DNA of 64,000 bases from Desulfovibrio porci (lineage in GTDB: Bacteria; Desulfobacterota; Desulfovibrionia; Desulfovibrionales; Desulfovibrionaceae): assembly GCF_009696265.1 (NCBI RefSeq), contig NZ_VUMH01000004.1, positions 1-64,000 on the forward strand. The letters are read 5' to 3'. This document shows, one piece after another, positions 43,813 to 52,615 of this stretch (within the stretch, counting starts at the first letter, position 1; every line of letters begins with the position of its first letter). The position numbers and the translations under genes were made by a program. The notes under the pieces were generated by a model, which had not been told where the DNA came from, did not search any database, and saw only the letters and a program-made list of their open reading frames with translations.

Positions 43813-44799
43813 ATGAAAGAGAAAACCGTAAAAGTAGCCGTCATCCAGGCCACCCCCCGCATGTTTGACACTCCCGGCACCATAAAAAAGGCCTGTGAAC
43901 TGATTGAAAAGGCCGCAGGCAACGGCGTGAAGCTGATGCTTTTCCCGGAAGCCTTCATCGGCGGCTACCCCAAGGGCATGCACCTGGGGGTGCGGGTGGG
44001 CATACGCACCCCTGAAGGGCGCAAGGATTTCCGCAGGTATTATGAAAACGCCATCTGCATCCCGGGCCCGGAAACCGACGCTCTGGCCGCGGCGGCCGCC
44101 AAGGCCGGAGCGTATGTGGTCAGCGGCGTCATCGAACGGGAGGAAAACACCTCCACCCTCTACTGCACCGCGCTCTTCATCGGTCCCAACGGCAAGGTTC
44201 TGGGCAAACACCGCAAGCTCGTCCCAACGGCCGCCGAGCGGCTGATCTGGGGCAGCGGCGACGGCAGCACCCTGCCGGTTTTCACAACACCCTTCGGCAA
44301 GATCGGCGCTGTGATCTGCTGGGAAAACTATATGCCGCTCCTGCGATCCGCCATGTACGGCAAAGGGCTGGACATCTACCTCGCGCCCACCTTTGACGCC
44401 CGCGAGAGCTGGCAGATATCCATGCGCCACATAGCCCTGGAAAGCCATTGCTTTGTGCTGACCTGCAATCAGTTCCTGCCCAAGAGCGCTTTCCCCACCG
44501 ATCTGCTGTGCTACGACGAACTGGCCGGCCAGCCGGATGTTCTGCACCGCGGCGGCAGCGCCATCATCAACCCCTTTGGCGAATACCTCGGCGGCCCCCT
44601 CTGGGACGAGGAAGGGATCGCCTGCGCGGAGCTCGACATGGGGCAGATCCGGGAAGCCAAGTTCGATTTTGACGTGACCGGCCATTACACGCGGCCTGAC
44701 GTCATGCGCCTGTTCGTGAACGAGCGGGAGCAGTCCTCCTTCAACTACGAAAACCTGTCCGACTGCGCTTTTTTCGAAGAAGAATGCGAAGAGGAATAA
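43813..44799 (+). CDS. Nitrilase (carbon-nitrogen hydrolase)
   Basis: A 328-residue nitrilase-superfamily enzyme hydrolysing a nitrile to acid and ammonia, or a related amide. The catalytic triad is visible: Glu46 in LFPEAFIGGYPKG, Lys135 in HRKLVPT and Cys169 in GAVICWENYMPL. The GGYPKG and CWENYMP contexts are those of true nitrilases rather than amidases. AGGAGG lies upstream of ATG 43813. Expression from a sigma-54 promoter fits nitrogen acquisition. An MFS transporter follows 147 bp later and may import the substrate. Confidence 0.93.
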   Translation: MKEKTVKVAVIQATPRMFDTPGTIKKACELIEKAAGNGVKLMLFPEAFIGGYPKGMHLGVRVGIRTPEGRKDFRRYYENAICIPGPETDALAAAAAKAGAYVVSGVIEREENTSTLYCTALFIGPNGKVLGKHRKLVPTAAERLIWGSGDGSTLPVFTTPFGKIGAVICWENYMPLLRSAMYGKGLDIYLAPTFDARESWQISMRHIALESHCFVLTCNQFLPKSAFPTDLLCYDELAGQPDVLHRGGSAIINPFGEYLGGPLWDEEGIACAELDMGQIREAKFDFDVTGHYTRPDVMRLFVNEREQSSFNYENLSDCAFFEEECEEE

Positions 44800-44946
44800 G
44801 CAAGCCCGCGGGCAAGGCCGTTTCCTTCGGCCTTGCCCGTGCCGGGCCGGGCGGTGTGCGCATCCGCCCACGGGACAGGACCACACCGCCGGAAGCGCCC
44901 TGACTGTTCCGCGTTTCCGGCCAACCGAGTGCAAGGAGGGATAGAC

Positions 44947-46175
44947 ATGGATCCGCAAAAACTTCCATATCCGCGCTGGGTCATACTGGTGCTGGGCTTT
45001 TTCATCAACGCGGCCGTGGGCATGACCACCTACGCCTGGAGTCTGTTCATCGCCCCGCTTCAGCAGGAGTTCGGCTGGAGCCGCACCGCGATTGCGCTGG
45101 CCTTTTCCATCTGCTGCCTTTGTTACGGCGCGGCCAGCTTTGTGGCCGGGCGCCTGACGGATCGTTACGGCCCCAAAATGGTGGTTTTCTTCGGCGGACT
45201 TCTTCTGGGATGCGGCTTCTTTCTGACGGGCTATATCCAGGAAAAATGGCAGCTGTACCTCACCTATGGCCTCATGTCCGGCTGCGGCGCGGGTCTGATC
45301 TATCTTCCGCCCGTGGGGCTCGCCCCCAAATGGTGGCCCGATCGCAAAGCGCTGGCCACGGGCGTCATCGTTCTGGGATTGGGCATCGGCTCTTCGCTGA
45401 TGGCTCCGGTATCCAATTGGATCATCGAAAACCTCAGCTGGCGTTACGTCTTCCGTTACTGCGGCGTCATCATGGCCCTCATTTCCTGCCTGCCGGGCCT
45501 TCTGCTCACCGCGCCGCCGGACGGCTGGTCGCCGCACGGACGGACGCCGATCAGAGCGGGGCGAACGGCAAACCGGCACGATACCGGGACTATACATACG
45601 AGGAGAGCATCCGCAGCGGACAGTTCTGGCTGCTGTATCTGACGTACTTCTTCACCGCTTCAGCCGGTCTTCTGGTCACGGGGCACATCGCGGCCTTCGG
45701 CACGGACTCCGGCCTTACTCCGGGGCTCGCCGCAGGCGCCGTCATGGCGCTGACCATAACCAACGCGGCCACCCGGGTCGGTTCCGGCTACTTCGCCGAC
45801 CGCTTCGGCAGCAAGCGCTATTTCACCATCATCTCCCTGATCCAGGGGGTGGCGCTCGGCGCGTTGTACTACACCGGCTCCAGTCCGGCGCTGCTGTGGC
45901 TGACGGCGGCCGTGATCGGCTGGAATTACGGAGCTATCTTCACCCTGTTTCCGGCCCTGTGCGTGCAGTTTTTCGGCTCCGGCGCGCAAAATTCCAATTA
46001 CGGCCTGCTCTTCACCGCCTGGGGCATCGCGGGCTTTTTCGGCCCCTTCTCCGGCGGCTTTCTCAGGGATATGACGGGCACCTATATCACGCCCTTCATC
46101 ATGGCCTCGGCGCTCGGCTTCCTGGCCCTGATCCTGGTACTCATAAACCGGCCGCCAGCCCCAAAAGAGGCGTAG
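44947..46175 (+). pseudogene. MFS transporter (OFA-like), frameshifted
   Basis: The first frame encodes helices 1-6 from MDPQKLPYPRWVILVLGFFIN to LLLTAPPDGWSPHG (44947 to about 45540). The rest continues in another frame from about 45560 (KPARYRDYTYEESIRSGQFWLLYLTYFFT) to 46175, ending PPAPKEA. Both halves are intact 12-helix MFS sequence, of the oxalate/formate antiporter-like group. The shift equals loss of 1 (or 4) bases; ACGGACGGACG near 45537 is a tandem tetramer. It could be a recent mutation, phase variation or a sequencing error. GGAGG precedes the ATG. It follows the nitrilase and is probably co-transcribed. Confidence 0.82.
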
Positions 46176-46191
46176 CCGGGGACGCTTCGCC

Positions 46192-46241
46192 GAAAGAAGG
46201 CCGGAACGCTGACTGGGTTATCAACGTTCCGGCCTTCTTTC
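46192..46241. terminator. Bidirectional terminator between the MFS gene and hypB
   Basis: GAAAGAAGGCCGGAACG (46192-46208) is exactly inverted at 46225-46241; the 17-bp stem ends in T-rich sequence on both strands. Confidence 0.7.
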
Positions 46242-46292
46242 CCGGATTAAAAACAAATACTTCTTCGCGGACAGAAATGACGACAGCAAAAG

Positions 46293-46952
46293 CTATGAAG
46301 CCTTCTTCTCCTCACGCATCTTGCGCAGCCAGGCATACCACGCATCCAGGCCTCCGCCGTCGCGGCAGGAGACCTCGAACACGCTGAGGTCCTTGTTCAG
46401 CTTGGTGGCGAAGGAACGGGCGCGCGTCATGTCGAAGTCCACATGCGGCAGCAGGTCCACCTTGTTCAGCACCAGAGCCTTGGCCAGATTGAACAGCAGG
46501 GGATATTTCTCCGGCTTGTCGTCGCCCTCGGTCACGCTCAGCAGGGCCACTTTGGCGTCCTCGCCGCAGTCGAATTCCACCGGGCAGACCAGATTGCCCA
46601 CATTTTCAATGAAGAGGATGTCCAGGCCGTCCAGTTCCAGGCTGTCCAGCGCCGTGAGAACCATATTGCTGTCCAAGTGGCAGCCGCCGTCAGTGTTGAT
46701 CTGCACGGCCTGCGCGCCGGTGGCCGCTACCCGGCGGGCATCGTTGTCGGTCTGCAGGTCGCCCTCGATGACCGCCATGCGGAACTCCCCGGCCAGATCG
46801 CGCAGGGTGCGCTCCAACAGCGAGGTTTTTCCCGCGCCGGGAGAGCTGATCAGATTGAGCGTCAGAATTTTGCGGCCGCTCAACTGCCGCCGCACATGGG
46901 CGGCCATTTTTTCATTGGCTTCCAGGACGTTGCGCACCACGGGAATTTGCAT
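46293..46952 (-). CDS. hypB: Hydrogenase nickel incorporation GTPase HypB
   Basis: A 219-residue GTPase delivering nickel during [NiFe] hydrogenase maturation. P-loop ISSPGAGKTS, then EGDLQTDNDARR, INTDGGCHLDSNM (metal-site Cys/His), FIENVGNLVCPVEFDCGE and NKVDLL. The N-terminal CxxCGC nickel motif and His-rich stretch of some HypB are absent. AGGAG precedes ATG 46952. It follows hypA; no hydrogenase is in the window. Confidence 0.96.
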   Translation of the reverse strand: MQIPVVRNVLEANEKMAAHVRRQLSGRKILTLNLISSPGAGKTSLLERTLRDLAGEFRMAVIEGDLQTDNDARRVAATGAQAVQINTDGGCHLDSNMVLTALDSLELDGLDILFIENVGNLVCPVEFDCGEDAKVALLSVTEGDDKPEKYPLLFNLAKALVLNKVDLLPHVDFDMTRARSFATKLNKDLSVFEVSCRDGGGLDAWYAWLRKMREEKKAS

Positions 46953-47015
46953 GTTTTTCTCCTTCCATCTCCGGCCCTGCTCTCGGGCAGGGTGACCACT
47001 CTTTAGAAACACGCC

Positions 47016-47369
47016 CTAGCGGGCTTCCAGGCGGCTCAAAATTAACTCCTTGCCCTGCTCCACCACATGTCCGAACTGCTCGCCGCAGCCGGGGCACGGC
47101 TGCCAGAGGGCATCCTGCCCTTCACCGCCGAACACCTTGCCGCAGAACGGGCAACGCAGGCGCAAGGGCAGGCAGACCAGCTCCAGCCGGGCCCCTTCGT
47201 GAGGCGTGCCCTTGATCAGGGTTTCAAAGCCGAATTGCAGCGATTCGGGCACCACGCCCGACAGCGCGCCGTACTCCACGCGCACCATTTCCAGACGGGT
47301 GCAGTTCTGGCGGGCTATTTCTTCCTCTGCCATAGCCAGAAGGCTTTGTGCGATAGCCATTTCGTGCAT
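47016..47369 (-). CDS. hypA: Hydrogenase nickel chaperone HypA
   Basis: A 117-residue nickel-binding chaperone. It begins MHEMAIAQSLL, with the nickel-ligand His2. The zinc ribbon is CPFCGKVF and CPGCGEQF. Start at MHE 47369; the longer frame is not real. hypB begins 63 nt downstream. The sequence after the stop (TAGGGCGTGTTTCTAAAG) resembles the end of the MITE-like element at 49249. Confidence 0.95.
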   Translation of the reverse strand: MHEMAIAQSLLAMAEEEIARQNCTRLEMVRVEYGALSGVVPESLQFGFETLIKGTPHEGARLELVCLPLRLRCPFCGKVFGGEGQDALWQPCPGCGEQFGHVVEQGKELILSRLEAR

Positions 47370-47438
47370 TCCCCATGCTAGCCGAAAGCCCCCGCTGCGT
47401 AAAGGGCGCGCCGGGAATCTTGCCATTCGGCGCAAATA

Positions 47439-48218
47439 ATGTACATTTCGCCCATGCGTCCTCCAAAATATCTTGGCGTATACTCTCAGCCCTCGGCCAA
47501 GGCGGACGGCTCCCGCAAGACGCTCTTTTTCGTCTGGGAACTGGCGGAAGCGGGTTACGCGGTGCAACAACTGGACAGCGCCTTCCAGCCCAGGGCGGAG
47601 GCGCGACGCGTCAGCGCCGCCCGTTTCGCCGCGCACTTCCGGGCCGAGCCCTCCATTCTGGCCATGCCCATGACCATGCTGGACGTCCGCGCCCTGGCGG
47701 ACCTTCCGGAGTCGCCCGCTCCGACCGAGTCCGAGTCAAAAGCCCCGGAACTGGACGGCGACCTGCTGAGCGGCCTGGACAACGCGCGACGGGCCAAACA
47801 GACGGAAATCACACTACGCGAAAACTTCCGCAAGGCCTTATTGCGCCTGAAGCGCCCGCGCGAGCGGCAGGCCGCCATCACCGCGCTGGAGCAGCTGGCG
47901 GCCGCCACCGAGAATATTTCGCCCGTCCACAAGCATATGTTCCGCGATTTCGGCGCGAAACTGCGCAAAACAGCCATGCCGGACTTGGCCCTGCTTTTCG
48001 GCAAGCGGGCTCTGGAACTGGCCCCGGAGGACGATCACGCCCATTTCAACCTGGCCCGCATCCTCTGCGCCATGGGCGCGTATGACGAAGCCGCCGCGCA
48101 CATTCACACGGCCATGCGCCTGGACGCCCGCGAAGCCCTCTATCCCAGGATGCTGGCCCATATCAGGAAAGAAAAACAGCTCAGGCCCGGCAAAAACCGT
48201 CCCCGGCGGACGCGCTGA
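47439..48218 (+). CDS. TPR-repeat protein
   Basis: A 259-residue protein. The first 80 residues (LGVYSQPSAKADGSRKTLFFVWELAEAGYAVQQLD) are of unknown type. The C-terminal third carries TPR motifs (ALLFGKRALELAPEDDHAHFNLARILCAMGAYDEAAAHIHTAMRLDAREALY). A basic tail ends the protein. Start ATG 47439, or 47454 (MRPPKYL); neither has a good ribosome site. An AMIN protein follows 41 nt on. Role unknown; TPRs suggest protein binding. Confidence 0.75.
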   Translation: MYISPMRPPKYLGVYSQPSAKADGSRKTLFFVWELAEAGYAVQQLDSAFQPRAEARRVSAARFAAHFRAEPSILAMPMTMLDVRALADLPESPAPTESESKAPELDGDLLSGLDNARRAKQTEITLRENFRKALLRLKRPRERQAAITALEQLAAATENISPVHKHMFRDFGAKLRKTAMPDLALLFGKRALELAPEDDHAHFNLARILCAMGAYDEAAAHIHTAMRLDAREALYPRMLAHIRKEKQLRPGKNRPRRTR

Positions 48219-48259
48219 ACCAGAGCGAGCAACTCGCCTTTTGACAGGAGCCATACGGC

Positions 48260-49087
48260 ATGAACAAAGTCATTCTCAGTCTTCTTCTGGCGGTCTGCAT
48301 CTTGGGCATGGCGCTGATCATGCTCAATGAACGTCTGGGCCGCAAATCTGAACCCGCCCCGGCCCCGGCGGCGGAAGTCAGCCAACCAACCACGCCGGAC
48401 AACGGCGCGGACCTGCCGCCGCTTCCGGCGGACGGCGGCCGCAACGGATTCGCCGCACCGCCGGAAGCGGCCCGCGAAGAACCCAAACTGCCGCCTTTGC
48501 CCCGGGACGACGCCGAAACCGCCATGCCCGCCGTGGAGCAGACACCGGAGCGGGCTCAAACGCCCCCGGCTTCACCTGCCGCTCCCGCGCCGCAGACAGC
48601 CGAGCGTGAACATCCGGGCGCGTCCACGCCGCCCCCGGCCGCGGAGCGCCCCGCGCCGTCCGCCAAGGCGGAAAGCGGAACGCCCGCCCGCGCCGAGGCC
48701 AAAAAAGACGAGCGCCCGGCCCAGACTGAAAAGGCCAAGGCCGAAAAGCCCAAGGCGGAAAAAACCGCAGCCCCGCGTGAACGCAGCATCAGCCGTTTTG
48801 TGGTCTTCGCGCGGGACAAGGGGGCCACGGTGCGCCTGACGGGCAACGCGCCCCTCCGTTACAAGAGCATGAATCTGAGCAATCCCGAGCGCGTGGTGGT
48901 TGACCTGGAGGGCCAGTGGCAGATCAAGGCACCGGGCGTGCCCGGCAACCCCCTGGTAAGCAATGTGCGCGTCGGCAAAATGGGTGACAAGACCCGCGTG
49001 GTCATCGACCTCAAGGAAAAACCGCGCACCACCCGTCTGGTGCTTGCCAAGGACGGCAACACGCTGGACGTACGGGTGGATCAGTAA
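48260..49087 (+). CDS. AMIN-domain protein with Pro/Ala-rich linker
   Basis: A 275-residue envelope protein: N-terminal membrane anchor (ILSLLLAVCILGMALIML), a 150-residue Pro/Ala/Glu/Lys-rich linker and a C-terminal AMIN domain (SRFVVFARDKGATVRLTGNAPLRYKSMNLSNPERVVVDLEGQW...KTRVVIDLKEKP). AMIN domains target proteins to peptidoglycan or secretin complexes; no amidase domain is attached here. Probably a periplasmic localisation factor. Confidence 0.85.
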   Translation: MNKVILSLLLAVCILGMALIMLNERLGRKSEPAPAPAAEVSQPTTPDNGADLPPLPADGGRNGFAAPPEAAREEPKLPPLPRDDAETAMPAVEQTPERAQTPPASPAAPAPQTAEREHPGASTPPPAAERPAPSAKAESGTPARAEAKKDERPAQTEKAKAEKPKAEKTAAPRERSISRFVVFARDKGATVRLTGNAPLRYKSMNLSNPERVVVDLEGQWQIKAPGVPGNPLVSNVRVGKMGDKTRVVIDLKEKPRTTRLVLAKDGNTLDVRVDQ

Positions 49088-49111
49088 GCTTTTTCCGCGA
49101 CACGGCGGAGA

Positions 49112-49155
49112 TAAAGAAAAACCCTTCCGAAGTATTTCGGAAGGGTTTTTCTTTA
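49112..49155. terminator. Bidirectional terminator after the AMIN gene
   Basis: A perfect 20-bp stem (49112-49131 against 49136-49155) with loop GTAT; the arms contain AAAGAAAAACCC / GGGTTTTTCTTT, so T-tracts exist on both strands. Confidence 0.9.
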
Positions 49156-49248
49156 TTGGAGGCAAGGCCCAGCCGCCGGATAGTTTCCTTCGCGCGGGGC
49201 GAATCCGGCGCAGACGGAGGGCGTATGGGCAATACAGCAACATCTCTC

Positions 49249-49438
49249 AGGGCGTGTTGACACTACAGGAATTTTGTTTCCGGCAAGGAGAACAAGCCTT
49301 TTATGGAAGAAATGTGCTCGTGCCTCAGCCGTTGCAGCAAGCTGCATACGGATGAGCACAGCAGAGATATGGTACTCGACTGGAATAAAAGGCGAAGTTC
49401 AACGCAGCCAGGGGGCAAACATAGTGTCAATACGCCCT
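49249..49438. mobile_element. MITE-like element with 16-bp terminal inverted repeats (190 bp)
   Basis: AGGGCGTGTTGACACT at 49249-49264 is inverted at 49423-49438 with one mismatch. Internal GCCTTTTAT / ATAAAAGGC are also inverted. No transposase fits in 190 bp, so it would be a non-autonomous element. The right end supplies the first bases of the MFS stop codon on the minus strand. A clear target duplication is not seen. Homology to a known IS end was not checked. Confidence 0.6.
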
Positions 49439-50653
49439 AACCCGCAAACCTCCCATGCAGCATATAGTAAAGGCCCAGCGCGGCCAGCACGGTAAAGGCC
49501 AGCGCCTGGTACATGCCGCCGTACCCCACGGAAGGCACCAGGAAACCGAAGATATACGGACCCAAGCCGATGCCCATATCAAAAAAGATGAAAAAGGTCG
49601 TGGTGGCCTGGGCAAAGCGGGAACGCGAGACCAGCGAGAGGGATACGGCCTGCCCCACGGACTGGAAGTTGCCGAAGCCATACCGAGCACCAGACCGGCC
49701 AGCAGCAGCATCCAGCCGCTTTCCGCGCGGGCGAGGAGAATCAGGGAAAGCGCGGTCAGCAACAGGATGGGATAAAAAATGACGTTTTCGCCGCGGGTGT
49801 CGAACAGGCGGCCCGTCAGCGGCCTGGTGGCCAGGGCGGCCACGGCGTACAACAGAAAGAACAGGCTGGCCGGACCGGAAAGGGCGCGCTCGGCGGCGAA
49901 AGAGGTCATAAAGGCCTGCACGCAGCCGTAGCTCAGACAGACCACCAGGGCCACGAGGGAAAAGCGCACCACGCGCGGGTCAATGTAGCTGTTCAAGCTA
50001 AAGAAGGAACGATGGCGGTGGCGCATGGACGGCAGGGCCGCCAGCCCGAAAAAGATGAGCATGCAGACCAGGGCGATGCCCACATTGACCCACATCAGCG
50101 TCGCATAACCTATGCGCGTGCTCAGAGTGATGCCCAGAAACGGCCCCAGGGCCAGGGCCAGAGCCGTGCTCATGCTGAACAGGCTGACCCCGAAGCCGTG
50201 GTGCCGCTGCGGAATTACATAGGCCACAATGGTGCCCGTGGCCGTGCCGATAACGCCCACGCCCACACCGGCCCAGAAGCGTTGCGCCAACAGCAAGCCC
50301 AGGGAATCCACCAGAAAAAAGCCCGCCATGCTGACGACGTACAGCAGCAACCCGGCGAAAAGAACCATCCGGCAACCGAAAATAGACAGCAAGTTACCGG
50401 TGACGAAACGCCCGACCAGACAGCCGATGACCATGATGCCGGCGGTAAAACCGGCGGTGCTCAGGCTTGCAGCGAAGGCATCCCGGGCATAGGCGGTGCT
50501 GGTGACAAATATCAGATAATAGGCGGTCATCACCAGCAGGTTGATCAGCGTCACCACACTGAAGTTGCGGTTGCAGATCTCCCGCAGCGTCCTCCATGTT
50601 CCCACGTTGGCTGTGTTTGCCGCCTGTTGGCGGCGGATGCGGCGATCAGGCAT
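49437..50653 (-). pseudogene. MFS transporter, frameshifted near its 3' end
   Basis: From ATG 50653 (AGGAG upstream) the frame encodes an MFS protein (LINLLVMTAYYLIFVTSTAYARDAF..., RFWAGVGVGVIGTATGTIV, LVLGM). At about 49678-49681 one base is missing: GGTATGG is followed by CTTCGGC where a further G or C is needed. The correct continuation (GQAVSLSLVSRSRFAQATTTFFIFFDMG... HGRFAG) lies in another frame ending at 49437. The sugar-efflux-like tail is otherwise intact, so the change is recent or a sequencing error. Divergent from a MarR regulator. Confidence 0.82.
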
Positions 50654-50677
50654 GGCAAATCTCCTGCGCATAAAATT

Positions 50678-50691
50678 GTTGCGGACGCAAC
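50678..50691. promoter_or_regulatory. Probable MarR operator
   Basis: GTTGCG, GA, CGCAAC is a perfect inverted repeat in the 132-bp region between the divergent MFS and MarR genes, 25 bp upstream of the MFS ATG. Confidence 0.6.
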
Positions 50692-50785
50692 GGTTATGTG
50701 TTTTTCTCTTCTCTGTCAAGCGCGGATTCAACCGGCTACGGCGGAACGGCCCCGCGCGAAACCGTCCAGCGCCAAGGAAACAATT

Positions 50786-51235
50786 TTGGATCTGACCTGC
50801 AAATGGATCACACTGGCCAACCGCCACTACTACATGTATCTCGGCAAGGCGCTCGCGCCGTTGGGCATCAATACAAGCCAGTATCTTTTCATCCTCGCGC
50901 TGTGCAGAGAGCCGGGCATTACCCAGGACAAACTGCCCGAGCGCATCGGCATCAACAAAAGCAATGTGACGCGCGCCCTGACGCAGCTGGAGCGGGCCGG
51001 CTTCATCCGCCGGGAAAGCAATCCGCACGACAAACGCACCACCACCGTCCATCCGACGCAGCGGGCTTATGACCTCTACCCGCGAATCATGCGGGTCGTG
51101 GCCCACTGGGATGCCGCCGTCACCAGCCGTTTCTCCGGGCAGGAGAAAGAAACCTTGCAGACGCTCTTGCAACGTCTCACCGACGCCGCCAAGGCATTCA
51201 AGGACGACGCGATGACGGGCGATCCTCAACTCTGA
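50786..51235 (+). CDS. MarR-family transcriptional regulator
   Basis: A 149-residue winged-helix regulator from TTG 50786 (AAGGAAAC upstream), the usual MarR length. Alternative ATG 50696 would add 30 residues and overlap the operator region. The DNA-binding part reads ITQDKLPERIGINKSNVTRALTQLERAGFIRRESNPHDKRTTTVHPT, including the DKR wing. It is divergent from an MFS efflux-type gene, a classical MarR target. Confidence 0.88.
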   Translation: MDLTCKWITLANRHYYMYLGKALAPLGINTSQYLFILALCREPGITQDKLPERIGINKSNVTRALTQLERAGFIRRESNPHDKRTTTVHPTQRAYDLYPRIMRVVAHWDAAVTSRFSGQEKETLQTLLQRLTDAAKAFKDDAMTGDPQL

Positions 51236-51359
51236 GCTGGAAAAAACCAGCTTACAAACGCAAAGGGGAACCCGGTCCACCCGGATTCCCCGCAATCTGA
51301 CGCAAGACCGTCCGCCCTCACCTGCGCGGCTTCCGGCGGTCGGGCTCACAGCGCGACGT

Positions 51360-52163
51360 TCAGCTTTCCATTTCCCGGCCGCGCGCATCGGCGGCCAGTA
51401 CGGCATCCACCAGAAGCCCCGGCAAGCCCGCGCGGTCCAACTGATTGACCCCGGCAATGGTCAGGCCGCCGGGCGAGCAGACTTCGTCGCGCAGCTGCAT
51501 CAACGGAGCGGGATTCAGTTCGGCCATGCGCGCCGAACCGGCAAAGAGCGCGGCCACCATGCGGCGGGCTTCCTTGTGTTGAAAGCCCAGGGTCACACCG
51601 GCCTGCACCAGCCCCTGCATCATCTCGAACACATAGGCCGGGCCCGCGCCGATCAGGGCGGAAAAGGCGGTAAAGCGGGCTTCGGGCAGTTCCAGACAGA
51701 GGCCCAGCGCACCGAAGAGTTCCATCAGCCCGGCTTTGCTCTCCGACGTTGCGTCCTCCTCAAAGGAAAACGCGAAAACGCCCTTGCCCACCAGGGCCGG
51801 GGTGTTGGGCATGCAGCGCACCACCGCGCACCGGTCACCGGCGGCCTCACGCAGGCTTTTCAAACTGATGCCCGCCGCCACGGACACCAGCACCTTGTCG
51901 GCGCCGAGCTTCGGGCGCATCTCCGCCAGCACGGCGGCCGCCTGGTAGGGTTTGACCGCCAGAATGACAATATGCGAATCTTCCGCCACGGCACGGGCGT
52001 CGGCTTTGGCCGTCACGCCCTTTTCCAGAAGAGGCTTCATGCGTTCCGGCGTGCGATTATAGCCGCAGAACGCATAGCCCGCATGCAGGCTGTCCGCCAG
52101 ACCGGCGAGAATGGCCCCGCCCATATTGCCGCAGCCCACGCAGCCTATTGTGGTGATCTTCAC
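51360..52163 (-). CDS. proC: Pyrroline-5-carboxylate reductase
   Basis: A 267-residue enzyme for the last step of proline synthesis. The Rossmann motif is CVGCGNMGGAILAGL; VKPYQAAAVL, VRCMPNTPALVGKG, IGAGPAYVFEMM and EVCSPGGLTIAG are the conserved ProC blocks. It begins 4 nt after the ndk stop and is the last gene of the ctpA-deacetylase-ndk-proC group on the minus strand. Confidence 0.96.
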   Translation of the reverse strand: MKITTIGCVGCGNMGGAILAGLADSLHAGYAFCGYNRTPERMKPLLEKGVTAKADARAVAEDSHIVILAVKPYQAAAVLAEMRPKLGADKVLVSVAAGISLKSLREAAGDRCAVVRCMPNTPALVGKGVFAFSFEEDATSESKAGLMELFGALGLCLELPEARFTAFSALIGAGPAYVFEMMQGLVQAGVTLGFQHKEARRMVAALFAGSARMAELNPAPLMQLRDEVCSPGGLTIAGVNQLDRAGLPGLLVDAVLAADARGREMES

Positions 52164-52167
52164 GACG

Positions 52168-52584
52168 TCACTCCACTATTTCAAGTTTGTTGAAGAAAAA
52201 GGCCAGTTCCACGGCGGCGGTGTCCGGTCCGTCGGAACCGTGCACGGCGTTGGCCTCAAGGCTCTGCCCGTATTTGTGACGCAAGGTGCCGGGTTCGGCC
52301 TGCTCCGGATTTGTGGCGCCCATCAGCGCCCGGTAGCGGGCCACAGCGTCCTCGCCCCGCAACGCGACGCAGACCACCGGCCCGGAGGCCATATAATCCG
52401 TCAGGCTGTCAAAAAAGGGGCGTTCCGCGTGCACGGCGTAAAAGCCCTGGGCCTGGGCCTTGCTCAGACGCAGCATTTTCAGACCGACGATGCGGAGTCC
52501 GGCGGCCTGCACGGCGGCCAGGATTTCCCCGGCAAGATCGCGCGCCACGGCGTCCGGCTTGATGATGGCAAGGGTGTCCTGCAT
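52168..52584 (-). CDS. ndk: Nucleoside diphosphate kinase
   Basis: A 138-residue Ndk transferring gamma-phosphate between nucleotides. Catalytic His115 is in NAVHGSDG; IIKPDAV and RALMGATNP are present. AGGAG precedes ATG 52584. The C-terminus (ELAFFFNKLEIVE) is typical. Confidence 0.97.
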   Translation of the reverse strand: MQDTLAIIKPDAVARDLAGEILAAVQAAGLRIVGLKMLRLSKAQAQGFYAVHAERPFFDSLTDYMASGPVVCVALRGEDAVARYRALMGATNPEQAEPGTLRHKYGQSLEANAVHGSDGPDTAAVELAFFFNKLEIVE

Positions 52585-52615
52585 GGTTTTCTCCTTGATA
52601 TACCGTTCAAAAAAA

